Shown piece after piece: positions 50,635-62,499 of a stretch of DNA of 64,000 nucleotides; positions within the stretch are counted from its first letter, which is position 1, and every line of letters starts with the position of its first letter. Made by a program: the position numbers and the translations under genes. The DNA comes from Rhizoclosmatium globosum (lineage: Eukaryota > Chytridiomycota > Chytridiomycetes > Chytridiales > Chytriomycetaceae): the NCBI GenBank assembly GCA_002104985.1, contig MCGO01000043.1:1-64000 (forward strand), written 5' to 3'. Under the pieces are notes generated by a model, which had not been told where the DNA came from, searched no databases, and saw only the letters and a list, made by a program, of their open reading frames with translations.

Positions 50635-50810
50635 TTTTGTGAATGCAGAGTTTGGTTGAAGGTTGGGTCTGATGGTTGGTTGGAGCTTGGGAGAAGCAGA
50701 AGGCACGAAGAGAGATTGTTGGGAAAGAGGGAGTTCACTTGCTGTTTGACACCTTCTTGTTCATCAAAGAAACAGCTGATTATTGTCGATATGCACGACT
50801 TTCATCAAAG

Positions 50811-50882
50811 AGCCCCTTGGTCTAGTAGTATGATTCCTGCTTCGGGTGCAGGAGGTCGCGGGTTCAATTCCCGCAGGGGCCC
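50811..50882 (+). tRNA. tRNA-Pro (CGG)
   Basis: D arm GGTCTAGTAGTATGAT, anticodon stem CCTGC/GCAGG with loop TTCGGGT (CGG), T arm GCGGGTTCAATTCCCGC, and acceptor GCCCCT/AGGGGC. Position 1 is A opposite C72, an unpaired end; a lost G is possible. TTTTG follows. Confidence 0.9.
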
Positions 50883-51057
50883 TTTTGCTCTTTTTGTAAT
50901 GCTCATCGTCCAATGTACGTGATGTGTTGGGGGAATCTATGGCTTTTTTCTTAATTGGACTATGCATGGATATCATGCATTATCCTCTCGTGCAACACAT
51001 TTTCGGGCTTGATCCTTCCCTTTCCGCGTCAAGGAAAGTTGAGCATTGCTCCTCAAA

Positions 51058-52230
51058 ATGTTTACTGACGCAACATCAGTCACGATTGCACTGCAACCAA
51101 CAACTAATGTCTCCCACGTTGGAAACTTTGAGTCTGCAGCTAAGTGTAAAACGCACAAGCAGAATGGAGCTTATGTGCGTAAAAGCCTGATTGCAGGAGG
51201 AATTGCAGGCTGTGCAGCCAAGACGGTGATTGCCCCTCTTGACAGAGCAAAGATTCTATTCCAAACAAACAATCCACAATACGCAAAGTATTCAGGTATG
51301 TTTTGTTGATTGAGGCGCGCTTTCTTTCAGAGTCAGCAGTGACTCATTCTTCCCACTCGTCTCCTTTCCTTCAAGGCTGATAGAATACATAGGGACGTTT
51401 CTCGGAGTATTCCGAGCCATTCGTGAAATCTATTCACTTCACGGAATCCCTGGTTTGTTTCAAGGTCATTCAGCAACAATTCTACGAATATTCCCGTACG
51501 CTGCCGTCAAATTCAGCTCTATGAGCAATATAAAGATTGGATCATGCCCCGGAAAGAAGACGAGACTCCGTTTAGGCGAACAGTTGCAGGATCAATGGCG
51601 GGAGTATCAAGCCTGTTTGTGTCATACCCCTTGGATTTATTGCGCACGAGAATGGCATGCGAGAATCGCATTGTGACGAATGACGGTCGAATGAAGAATG
51701 TTGGTCTTGTTGATGTCGCGAAATTGATTTGGAGGGAGGAGAACCTGTTCACAAGAAAAGGGAACATCATTGGAGGCATTGCCAACTTCTATCGTGGATT
51801 CATGCCAACTGTTTACGGAGTTATTCCGTATGCGGGTGTGACGTTCTGCTGTTATGAGGGAATGAAGGCGTCGGCCCTGGAAAGAAAGGGATGGTGGATA
51901 TACAAGTCAGGAAGTGAATCTAAAGAAGCGAAACGACAGCTTGTTTGGTGGGCTCAACTCTTAGTTGGTGGCGTTAGCGGTGTCATTGGAGAAACAATCA
52001 GCTATCCTTTGGAAGTCATTCGTAGACAAATGCAAGTAGCTGGTACATTGAAGACGACTGATGGAGTCAAAAGATTTCCTACCACGATGGAAATTGGCCG
52101 AACGATTTATGCCACGAAGGGAATGCGAGGATTCTTCGTTGGACTATCAATTGGATTCTTGAAAGTCGTGCCATTGCATGCAGTTTCCTTTTATGTGTAT
52201 GAGTACATGAAAACGGTCTTGGATATATAA
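51058..52230 (+). CDS. Mitochondrial carrier, CoA/LEU5-like (copy 2)
   Basis: Paralogue of the gene at 49102, about 70 percent alike by eye. Repeat signatures: [31 protein letters not shown] and [15 protein letters not shown]. Shared family blocks: [33 protein letters not shown] and [21 protein letters not shown]. Intron 51296-51392 lies at the same place as in copy 1. One base appears missing near 51519 (expected YEQYK after AAVKF). The N-termini of the two copies differ. Only 30 bp separate its stop from the next start codon at 52261. Inner-membrane location expected; substrate inferred. Confidence 0.9.
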
Positions 52231-52260
52231 GTAAATCACAGAGATAGAAATTCGTTGGGA

Positions 52261-55200
52261 ATGCGAACAGTGGCTGAATCAACAGCACGCACGTTTTCGC
52301 TTGCCACCGCACCTCCAGCGCAGCCAGCACGACCGACATCGCCGAACAGTGTGGCTAGATTTCACCGCCGGATGAGTCGGCGCGTGTCGCAGTCGCGCCG
52401 TTGAAGGCCCGCCGAATCGTTCGTCGCAAAACGCTGTCGAGTCGCTGAGCCGCGCCGCTCTTTCGAACGACGCGACAAACTTTACATTTTTAGTTCGGCA
52501 ACGACGGGCGACGAAACAGCGCGGCGACTTTGACTCAGACGCGGCCTTTGAAGCGTGGACCCGAACGATGCTGGGCCATCCACTTGCTGCGCTGTGTCCG
52601 AGTGACCAAGATTCTGTGCTGGTTACGCTGACTGCGATTCGTGCGGATCAGCTGAAAGCGAAAGACAAGAACGGGGCTAGTAATCCGTACATTGTCATGG
52701 CCTACCAGTCCGACTCACAGGCTTGGTGTTCCAAAGTGATACTATCGAAAAAACACTCAGCCCGGAATGGAATATGCGGTTACTTTGTAAGGACAACTTG
52801 GGAATGTACAATCACTGAGATACTCAAATCAGGCTCATTCGTGATTCGCCCGACCCTGTGACCTTTTCAATCTGGAACAAACGGTCGACTCCTGTGAAAG
52901 AATCGTTTCTGGATTTGAGGTCAGCCGCCACAAAAAACAAACATCCCGACGCGTTTTTAGGCGTCGTGTCAATACCTGGGGCGACCTTGATTCAGCTAAT
53001 TCAACAACAAAGCACAAATCTTTGGAGCGATGGTTTAATTTGGATAAGCGATCGCGGAATTCACATGTCTCTGGCAGACTTTGCTGGCGATTGAGGATCC
53101 ACTCAAGGTTTGACGATACAGTTCTATTCCATCCTTGTCTAATTATTTGGGATAAGGATCATCTTTCCACAGCAAGAGCTTTTTGATCAGATATTTGACT
53201 GTATTCCACCTGAACCTATCTCAGCTTTCCATTCTGTCCTCAAACAGTGTCTTGAGTCAGATTATAAATCAAACACAGCTTCTACAAAGTACCTCCTCAG
53301 TGAACATAACCTAGATCTAACAGACTGCTTGCCAAACATTGGTTTATAGATTCCTGCACACGCGCCGTCATGTAATTCATAAAACCCTCAAATCATTTCT
53401 AAACGCTCAATAATTGGCAGTGAGCTCGAATGCTACAAAGAAATCTATGAAGCGGAACTCATCAATGGCCGAACATTCTTCAGCCTGTATTATGAAATTG
53501 TAAAAGACATTGAAAACGCATATCGTTCAAACCAAATATCGAAGTTCGAAGTATGGCATCCTTCGTTTACGTTTTAATATACTGAACAAACTTTTTTTTG
53601 AGTAGCTAAAAAGTTCCAAACTCTTGGCGTGCAAATTCATGCTTTAGTCCTCACTCACATTTCCACATTCTTTGATCAGCCAATAGAAACATACTCTCCA
53701 GTTTCTCCAAAAGAACTGAACTTCTTCATTCAAACATACAATCGCTCACCTCAATCCCCTCCTCGCTCCCCTCTTTCCTCAAAACCGTCAACGGCACTCA
53801 CGACAACCCAACTCCTCGATGGATATATTTCAGAGTCTCTTGCAATACGATATCACAGCTTCGTGATTGAAAAAGACGGATCAGCTGCTGAAGACGAAGG
53901 TGCTGCCCTAGAGATGCTTGCGACTGGTGTATTGGAAGAACTTCGAGTATTTTCAGAAGTGTTTGATGGATTGATTCTAGAGTAAGTGGTTAGTATTGTT
54001 TCCAAGAAGGCTGATCCTTTTTATACTAGGAAGTTCCACATTCCGACAATCGCTGCGAGAATTTACATTGAAGGCCTGGCTCTGCGAATCGAGGAATACG
54101 TATCATCATTAATGTCTTCAACGGCGCAAGTCATACCGCTGGATACTGGCTTCAAAGTATATTCCATAGCGAAGGAATTGGTGGGTGTTTGCGAAAAGAT
54201 TGACTATCGACTCGTTGAGAGATTGAAAATACAAACGTGGTTTCGGCCATTTTTGGAGGAGTTTGTTGGTATATCTGGTAGGAAAACTAAACTTAAGGTC
54301 GGATATGACGCTAATGTATCAAACAGAGTCAAAGATCAATGAATGGGTGCATAATGCTGTGCTTGTCGATGACGTGAGTTATCTTGGTTGTTGTGACTGA
54401 GTTAATCTGTGAGCAGTTCTCTCTTTTTAATACGGGCCATTCTTCATCTGTGTTGGACATATTTGTCTCATTTCAGCAACAACTTGAGTTTATTTTAAAG
54501 CTTGAATGGCCATCTCAGCATGATACAGCCATGTTTATTGGGAAATTGATTGAGGTAAATCCAAAATTCTCCCCTCGCCTTCTAAACCCCTGCGCAGAAT
54601 ATCGGCGAGGGAATCGAAAAATATGCTCTGCTTATGAAGCAAAGCATTTCATCAGATCTTAAGGCTGCGCCTACACATACTAAGGCTAATTCCAACACTT
54701 CACAACAACCACTTGCGACATCACCTTACAAACTCAAACTCAAAGTCCGAAAACAAGGCCCACCTATTGATCCTTCTGAACTGCGCGTTTCTCCGAAGTC
54801 ATGCGTCAAACTCTCGAATATCGAGTTTTTATTGAGTAGATTCAACGAACTGATGGAGACTGTTCCTCGAGAATACAAAGAAACTTGGAGAAGCTCGACC
54901 GAATCGTTAACGGTACCGTCGAACCCGCCGCCTACAGTTACAAGTCCATTAAAACCAATACGTCGAAATACGAGAAAAGCAGTTGCACAAATGCGACCTC
55001 GAGTGGCTGGAACGCTTTCCATTTTACACACGTTGGATTTACATCCGGTTCGCCCCTTCGCGACAGAAGTATCAATACGTATATGCACAATGCCAAGTGG
55101 TCGTGAGACACGAAATAATCTTGGCGATGGAAACAGTGCACGACCGTCTATTGGACGAGAGTTGGGACGGACCCAAAAAATGCATCAGAGCAAGAAGATT

Positions 55201-56302
55201 GTGTTTATGGAGGAATCAGCGCGTGGAACTGGTTCATCAGCGGAGATACCAATTCTTCTCACTGATATGGATATTGAACGTGGGCTACAGCTTTTGATCG
55301 TTCATCACGTTCCTGTAACTGTTGGGGCTTCTGCTTCGGCGTCGCCTGGGAGTGCCGGAGGGACTTATGCTGGGAACGAGTATCTGATCGCGATGGAGGG
55401 TTTTGCCATGGATCATGTTGTTATGACTGCTGTTAAGAGTGGAGCTGCTGGTGTCATCTTTGGTGTTTCGGTTTACGGAGGAATGGTTATGCTACGGCTC
55501 GTGATTCAGCAGGGAGTTGTGGTTAATATCGTGAAAGAACGTTTGGGCTATGTTGTGGGAAGAACTGTGGAAGAATCGACGCGAATCATTGTTGATAAGG
55601 TATGAGTGACTATGATATTTATTTTCCAAGCTTAAACTTGAATATCAACAGCTTTGCTATGATCTACGTCAACGTCTTAAGGACGCCTCTGCTGGCCACA
55701 AGCAAAGCGTCATCATTGCCAACAATATCTTGAATCTTTTTTCATCGGAATCCACAAAAAAGAAGCTTCAGACACCGCTCTCTTCATCTGAGAAACCAAC
55801 CGAAACGGAAGTCGACACGAAGTTAGCCCCACTTCTTGATTTTATTGATGCCAATCTATCTATTATTGCGGCAACGATCATCTCTGTCCCTCTAGCAAAT
55901 CGAGTCGTTCAAGGAATATGGGAGAGGTTTATCGATGTTGCAGATGGATTGGTTGTACCGAATCTTGGTGACGACAATGGACTATTAGACAGAAAGAAGC
56001 AGTGGGAAGAGTCTCGAGTCGCGTTTTTAGGGCATACAGTCGGAATAGTGAAGGATTTTCTTCACGCTGATGGAAACGGATTGCCACTTGCACAAATGGA
56101 AATCGAGAGCTTAGGCCAGCTAGAGTTGACCTTGCTGCATTATTCTTGGGGTCGCAAAGAGCTTTGGCAAAAGCACTTGTCAGAAATGAGTCGGTTTATG
56201 AATTGGAGTGACGCTTGGTTGTTGAAACTGATCAAACTGAAGGGAGGCTATGGAGATTACGTTGTAGAGGCTATGCGGAGAAAGGTGGAGGGAATATATT
56301 AA
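52261..56302 (+). CDS. Munc13/UNC13-like protein (C2 plus MUN domain)
   Basis: From ATG 52261 (MRTVAESTAR) through a basic N-terminus to a C2 domain (LVTLTAIRADQLKAKDKNG, SNPYIVMAY, TLSPEWNMR across an intron, DPVTFSIWNK). The middle part matches the MUN/MHD1 region: IQTWFRPFLEEFV, KINEWVHNAV, SSSVLDIFVSFQQQL, YALLMKQSIS and CVKLSNIEFLL. The C-terminal MHD2 reads LLDFIDANLSIIAATIIS, RVVQGIWERFID, VVPNLG and VKDFLHADGNGLP. Munc13 proteins prime vesicles for SNARE-mediated exocytosis. At least eight exons; several one-base breaks (about 52395, 52750 and others) make the exact model uncertain. The segment at 55000-55600 may be a second C2. Confidence 0.8.
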
Positions 56303-56415
56303 GTAAAATAGATGTAGAATCGTCACAAATTATGTGTAACCACTTGGCCTTGAACAAGTGTTGTCGGTTTCAGTGTATGTTGCATATGTCATATACTTCA
56401 TTCCGGCCTCATTAG

Positions 56416-56486
56416 GGGTCATAGCTCAGTGGTAGAGCGCCTGCTTTGCATGCAGGAGGCCCAGGGATCAATCCCCTGTGGCTCCA
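56416..56486 (+). tRNA. tRNA-Ala (UGC)
   Basis: Acceptor GGGGTCA/TGGCTCC with G3:U70. The T6C and A68G changes relative to other copies keep the stem paired. Loop TTTGCAT, perfect anticodon stem, T loop ATCAATC (A54). It may be one base shorter than the others in the variable region. Confidence 0.9.
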
Positions 56487-56849
56487 TTGCTTTAGTGGAG
56501 TTGCGGATTGAGTTACGACTGGTTCATGGCAACGCGTCAAAGGCTTGTTAATGGTGGTGGGTGAAGATTCCGCTGGTCCAATCAAATATTTATCTTCTTT
56601 TTGCGTAAGGAAGGTTAGAGACTTCTTTGACCGCTGTTTCCTTCACCATTGGTGAATCACCGCATTCCGTGCATCCCTTTCCCACCTTGATTTCAAAAAC
56701 CGTGTAAATTCGTACTCTTTCACCCCATATCCCCTTATTATCATCCCTTTCCAAGCAATGCAAAAGTATTAAACGCTGCTGTTTCTCCTGAAAGTACTTC
56801 TTTTCATCAACTCTCAAAGTAAAGAAAAAGAAGCCAATCTCCTCTCAAG

Positions 56850-57849
56850 ATGAAGTTTTCTGCTACCCTTCTTTTGGTGACTGCTACTGCGTTCCAAGCC
56901 CTGCTGCCCCTGTCCCAGGCGACGCAAGTACTACGAGGTTGCGGATAAACATGATTCGCATGAATCTGGGTACTACGCGCAGGACTACTCTGATTATGAC
57001 AAGTCCTACCACAAGGCTGAGTACAAGGACAACGACTATGGATACACGGCCAAGGAATACAACGACTACGGGTACAAGGAAAAGAATACAACCTACGAGA
57101 CAAGGATACGACGCAGAGGAAAAGTACGACCATGAGAATAAGTATGCTGACAAGTATGATGATGCTGAAAAGTACTACAAGCGTGACGACTACTCCGCTG
57201 ACTACTCACCTGACTACGCGGTTACGACTCTTATGGGGATGAGAAGTACCAAGACTATGGATATGAGGACAAGGATGATACAACGACTACCAAGCCAAAG
57301 AATACTACTCCAAGGACAAGGAAACTACAATCTGAGAGCAAGGATGACGACGCTGAAAAGTATTACAAGCGAGATGGATACGTCGCCGAGTACGCTGACT
57401 ACGACGTGAAAGAATCTTAGGTGACGACAAGGACAACGACTATGGATACAATGCCAAGGAGGAATACAACGAGTACGAAACCAAGGAATACACAATGACG
57501 ACAAAGACAGTTATGACCACAACAACAAGTATGCTGACAAGTATGACTCCAATGACGAAAAGTATTACAAACGCGACTATGGATACAAGTCGACGGAAGA
57601 GTACAATGACTACGAAGCCAAGGAGTACTACTCGAAGGATGGAGAATTATGCCCTGCTGACAAATACGAAAATACTACGCCGCCGACTACTCTGACTATA
57701 CTTCCAAGGATTCTTATGGAACGACAAGTACAACGACTACGGGATACGACGCCAAAGACAAATACGACGAGCACGAGGGCAAGAGCTACTACAACAACGA
57801 CAAGTATGCAGAGACAGACAGAGATAACTACAAGGAGAACCACTACTGA
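56850..57849 (+). CDS. Secreted Tyr/Asp/Lys-rich repetitive protein (copy 1)
   Basis: Signal peptide MKFSATLLLVTATAFQAL, then a low-complexity chain of about 310 residues in which Tyr recurs every 3-5 positions with Asp, Lys, Glu and Asn (units such as YKDNDYGYTAKEYNDY, KYDHENKYADKYDDAEKYY, KYYKRDYGYKSTEEYNDY). The unit passes through all three frames because of many single-base indels; comparison with copy 2 shows each break is usually absent in the other copy. The 3' end is ...YKENHY then TGA 57847-57849. No Cys and almost no hydrophobic residues after the signal, so it should be disordered, secreted and Tyr-dense. No known family. An adhesive or wall-cross-linking role is inferred from composition only. 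Confidence 0.7.
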
Positions 57850-58118
57850 GAATGGAGTTCATGAAACTTATCGTTACTACTACTTTAATTGAATAATAAA
57901 ATTACTTTACATAATTTCTGGATTCTTACGTTGATTGTGTTTCTTGGTTGGGCCATTGAACAGTGCTGGAAATGCTCAGCTTGAAGTTGATTGAGATTGC
58001 TGAGCAGATAGATTCAGTTGTTTCCAAAGCGTCCGAAAGACCAAGCATTCCAAACAACAGCCATCCACAAAACAACTGTCTCCCAAACACTTTCACCAAC
58101 CAAAGTCACCATCAAACA
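57850..58118. other. Intergenic region, end of duplicated block and leader of BTB gene
   Basis: The first roughly 105 bp match the sequence after copy 2 (62391-62495), including AATAATAAAA (poly(A)-signal-like) and TTGATTGTGTTTCTT. The rest is leader sequence for the next gene. Confidence 0.6.
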
Positions 58119-60236
58119 ATGAGTGTCGCATCACTTCGAACCCTGTTCCTTTCTGATTCGCCGCCGCCGCCGCCCAGCCAATCAAAAGCGTCCTCGGCAC
58201 CGAAACCGACGCGTTTGGCGCGGACTTTCTGCGCTTTTGGACGAGGCCAAAGACGCGGACGCCCTTGTCGTTGTTGGTTCGGACAAGGTGCACTTTAAAG
58301 CACATCGGTTCGTGTTCGTTGTTCGTGTGTTGGTGTGTTGCTGACTGTGCCGCTTAGTCTGATTCTTGCAACTCGTTCGGACTTCTTCCGTGCCCAGTTT
58401 GCGCAATCGGCTGCTGAAACTACCCTCAAAGGCTCGTATCTCAAATCATTGTCGATCTTCCGTTTCTGGATCCAGATGCTTTCAGAATTGTGCTGCGCTT
58501 TATTTATTCCGCTCAGCAAGACGATGAAGCCACCTCAACTAAAACACAGGACTGGCGTCTGGTTCTTGCTTGCTATCAGGCGGCCAAGTATCTCGGACTC
58601 GAAGACCGGGCTGCAATCTATTTGAAAGTATTCACCTCCATTTTTGGTCATGCTGATGCCTCATCTTCCGTGGCCATGAATCTGCCGTTGATATGTGGTC
58701 AGCAGCTTGTGCAACCCAATATGCTGAGGATGTTTTGGTTGCTTGTGCGCCTGCTTTTTGGGTCATGTTTGGATCATCTGCTAGTGGAAACCAACCACTG
58801 GGTTGGGTGCCTGTGGACGTAAACTATTGCTGGAGTTAAAACTCGCTACGTTGATTCGCATCCTCAATGCCATTCCTGATAATATGGAATCTGCTGTCGG
58901 TCGTTTCAGAATTGTAACGTTGTGGGTCCAGTCTCAACCTGCTATTGGACTTTTCACCGATGCAGTATTTAACAAGGACACAGGCTTTGTCCACATTCCT
59001 TTCGCCGATAATTCTGTCTCATCTCCTCTCAATTCTCCACCCTCAACACGGCAATCTCCCAACATTCCTATTGATGACACTTGGACTCGCCTCCATCGAC
59101 TCCAACTCCAATTCATTCTCCCACGCGCCTACACTCAAAGCCATCCGTTTCGTTCGCAAAGTCACCTCCGTCATTGCACGCTCTCAATACGCATGCCAGC
59201 TTTTCCACTCTTAGTCTCAGCTCCCCTCCATCAAAGTCTCGCCTAAGGTCAACACCATCCATGTATACTCTCAAATCGCACGCCAGTTTCTCGGATCTTG
59301 GTTATTCTGGACCTACAAACTCTGCTACCTTCTTTTCAGCTCCACCCCAGCCGCTCAATGTGTCAAATGAGCATCAAGTTCTCCTTGAAACCCTTCATCT
59401 ACCTTGCCTCACTGCACAAGACATTTTGCGCGAAATTGAGCCAGCACAGCTCCTCTCTCCATCTCATATTCTCACACTCTATCGACTTGCTGCGCTGGCA
59501 CCTCCAACAGGCCCAATTCCTTGGTCGCCAGTACCCACTGGATTCCATGGCCGCCGAAGCACAGTCTGGAACTCCCGTACAAGATGGTCCACTATTGGTC
59601 CATCGAATTCGCCTGGTACCATCACTTATTGCACACCAGAATCGATTTCTCCTGGATCTGGCAAAGTTAGCTGGACAGTTGTACCCCTTCATGGAATAGA
59701 CGGAATCGGCATCGGTGTTAGTGCTGACCTGTCTGCTCCAGAACAAGCTTCTTCATCGCTTTCAGCTCCATTCTCCAGCGGCGCCGACTTATTTGAGCGT
59801 CTGGAAAACGGCGTGACGAGTTTCTTCAGCTCGTATTCCCCGCCACAGGAATCTACAACCCGTCGTGCATCTGTTCGTCGCACAAGCATCTCTCAAGACC
59901 CACCGCTCCTCTCATTGGTCCTGAATCTGTTCCCCCGGTACACTTCGGTTCGTTGGAGATGATGGAGGCTACAGCTTATATTCTGACGGTACTCTACGCG
60001 TCGGTAAAATCTTTGTGGGCCGTCTCCCACGTGGAGTAACTTTCTCTCGTGGAACCAAAGTAGTAGTGACGTTGGATGTGGAGGCCCGAACGGTTTCATT
60101 CAACGTTGGAGGTGTTGATTGTGGTGTTGCATTCCGGAATTTACCTGTGGGTGGCGGAAGTGGTGGTGTCTATCCAAGCGTTGTTGTTGGAGAGGGCGGC
60201 GTTGTTTGCGTAAGTCCCTTGAAGCGTACGTTTTGA
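58119..60236 (+). CDS. BTB/POZ and SPRY domain protein
   Basis: After a Pro-rich start (MSVASLRTLFLSDSPPPPP) the BTB core reads DADALVVVGSDKVHFKAHR, interrupted by an intron (about 58309-58357), then LILATRSDFFRAQFAQS, with later BACK-like helices (DWRLVLACYQAAKYLGLED). The middle is Ser/Pro-rich. The C-terminus resembles SPRY: SDGTLRVGKIFVGRLPRGVTF, KVVVTLDVEARTVSFNVGG and GGVYPSVVVGEGG, ending TGA 60234-60236. BTB proteins often serve as CUL3 adaptors, with SPRY giving target binding. Several one-base breaks (about 58163, 58236 and others in the middle) leave the central exons uncertain. Confidence 0.75.
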
Positions 60237-61089
60237 TTGCAGTTTTGATTTTATAAGTTCATGTCATCTATAAGTTGTTTATACAGTTCTATATATTCAC
60301 ATACATTAAATATACGTAAATTATATCCGTTTGAGAGAAGCTTGACGATCCATGAACCAGCTAAGTTATTCAAACAAACATTGGTTCAATAAATACAACA
60401 AAAATCCACAAAACTGTGAAGGTGACTTGGTTCTGTTGATCGCTAGGTTCAGTTAGGTTAGATTATAACCAATAAAGTATAAACGGCTCACTTTTTAAGT
60501 TGATCGCTGATGCATTTGCTCTATCACTTAAAAGTTAAGTGCATATAAAACAGTTCGCATATCCTGAATTCAGGTACCTTTTTCATCGTTGCGCTTGCTT
60601 TCGCTGCGCTCCAAACGTCCGAGTTGTTGTTTTTTTTTTTGAAACCCAGACATATTATACCAATCTCATAAGTGATATAGTTGTATTATCAGCACTTCTT
60701 TTGATTTGGAGATACCTAAGAATTCCGAAGACTAGTTTTAAGTTTTGGGTAAATTCAAGGGAGGATATTGTGGCAAATATTTTTCAAACGAGCTGCAAGG
60801 CTCAAAAGCACACACGGAAAGTGGATTTTTGTGCACAAATGAAACACATCATACGAGCATATTCATAAATATTCAAATCTACTCAATTTTGCTCATCATT
60901 TAATTTATGATGTTGGGCTGTCCAATCACCCGTTTCTCGAACTCCAATGCAGATAAAAATCCAAGTTGACGTTCCGCCCGAAACAGACCACGCTTTAACA
61001 TATTCTGGAATTTGTAAAACACAACTGAAATCCAGCAGAGCCGAAAACTTTCCGGGTCCGTATACCTCTTCACCAACTATGAGAAAGTA
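60237..61089. other. 853-bp intergenic stretch, AT-rich
   Basis: AT-rich with short T and A runs. An open frame at 60539-60868 has no recognised features. I see no tRNA, repeat or conserved motif before the tRNA-Ala at 61090. Confidence 0.5.
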
Positions 61090-61161
61090 GGGGTTATAGC
61101 TCAGTGGTAGAGCGCCTGCTTTGCATGCAGGAGGCCCAGGGATCAATCCCCTGTGACTCCA
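61090..61161 (+). tRNA. tRNA-Ala (UGC)
   Basis: Same sequence type as 42054: G3:U70, perfect anticodon stem, loop TTTGCAT, T loop ATCAATC. It sits at the head of the second duplicated block (tRNA plus Tyr-rich gene). Confidence 0.93.
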
Positions 61162-61376
61162 TTGTTTTGTAGGCGGTTAAGTGGTGGACTGTATGCTCAA
61201 ACGGTATTTCTGCAACTGGCAGAAATTCTCTAATCAGATACGTCATTCAGGACAATTTCAGAGTTTTTGCTGTCCTGTATACACGCATCGCTTTCCATCC
61301 CTGATTTCGACACTGTTTTCGCACTCTTTGATCCCGTTTCCCCAAATCCCTTTATCCCTTTCCAAGCATCCAAAAG

Positions 61377-61383
61377 TATAAAA
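61377..61383 (+). promoter_or_regulatory. TATA-like box of the Tyr-rich gene, copy 2
   Basis: TATAAAA lies 75 bp before the ATG at 61458, in the context CCCTTTCCAAGCATCCAAAAG. Copy 1 has TATTAAA at 56767-56773 in the same conserved context, so the element is shared between copies but weakened in copy 1. Confidence 0.55.
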
Positions 61384-61457
61384 ACTTGATATTTCCCAAC
61401 GTATTCCTTCTCATCAACTCTCGAAACAAAGCAAAAAGAAGCCAATTCTCGCTCAAG

Positions 61458-62390
61458 ATGAAATTCTCTGCTACCCTTCTTTTGGTGACTGCTACCGCGT
61501 TCCAAGCCCTTGCTGCGCCTGTCCCGGGAGACGACAAGTACTACGAGGTGCGGAAAACATGATTCGTACGAATCAGGATACTACGTCAAGACTATTCTGA
61601 TTATGACAAGTCCTACCACAAGGCTGAGTACAAGGGAAAGGAATACGACAGCTACGAGGCAAGGAATACTACGCGGAGGAAAGTACGACATGAGAACAAG
61701 TATGATGATGCTGAAAAGTACTACAAGCGTGACGGCTACTCCGCTGACAACTCACCTGACTACGTGGTTACGACTCTTATGGGGATGACAAGTACCAGAA
61801 CTATGGATATGAGACAAGGATGAGTACAAGGATACCAAGCCAAAGAATATACTCCAAGGACAAGGATAACTACAACTCTGAGAACAAGTATGACGACGCT
61901 GAAAAGTATTACAAGGAGATGGATACGTCGCCGAGTACGCTGACTACGACGTGAAAGAATCTTATGGTGACGACAAGGACAACGACTATGGATACAATGA
62001 GGAATACAACGAGTACGAACCAAGGAATACCACAATGACGACAAGACAGTTATGACCACAACAACAAGTATGCTGACAAGTATGACTCCAATGACGAAAA
62101 GTATTACAAACGCGACTATGATACAAGTCGACGGAAGAGTACAATGACTACGAAGCCAAGGAGTATACTCGAAGGAGAAGGAAATTAGGCCATGCTGACA
62201 AATACGAAAATACTACGCCGCCGACTACTCCTCTGACTATACTTCCAAGGATTCTTATGGAACGACAAGTACAACGACTACGGCGGATACGACGCCAAAG
62301 ACAAATACGACGAGCACGAGGGCAGAGCTACTACAACAACGACAAGTACGCAGAGTCAGCAGATATAACTACAAGGAGAACCAGTACTGA
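61458..62390 (+). CDS. Secreted Tyr/Asp/Lys-rich repetitive protein (copy 2)
   Basis: Signal peptide MKFSATLLLVTATAFQALAA, followed by PVPGDDKYYEV and the same Tyr-dense chain as copy 1. The blocks KYDDAEKYYKRDGYSAD, DVKESYGDDKDNDYGYN, NKYADKYDSNDEKYYK and EYNEY are shared almost base for base. Many one-base losses shift the frame (for example GACTATGATAC against GACTATGGATAC in copy 1). The 3' end is AACCAGTAC then TGA 62388-62390. The promoter, leader and 3' flank are also duplicated. Function unknown; see copy 1. Confidence 0.7.
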
Positions 62391-62499
62391 GAAGGGAGTT
62401 CATGAAACTTATCGTTACTACTATTTAATTGAATAATAAAAATACTTTATATGCAATTCTGGGTTTCTTTGTTGATTGTGTTTCTTATTTGGCCATGAT

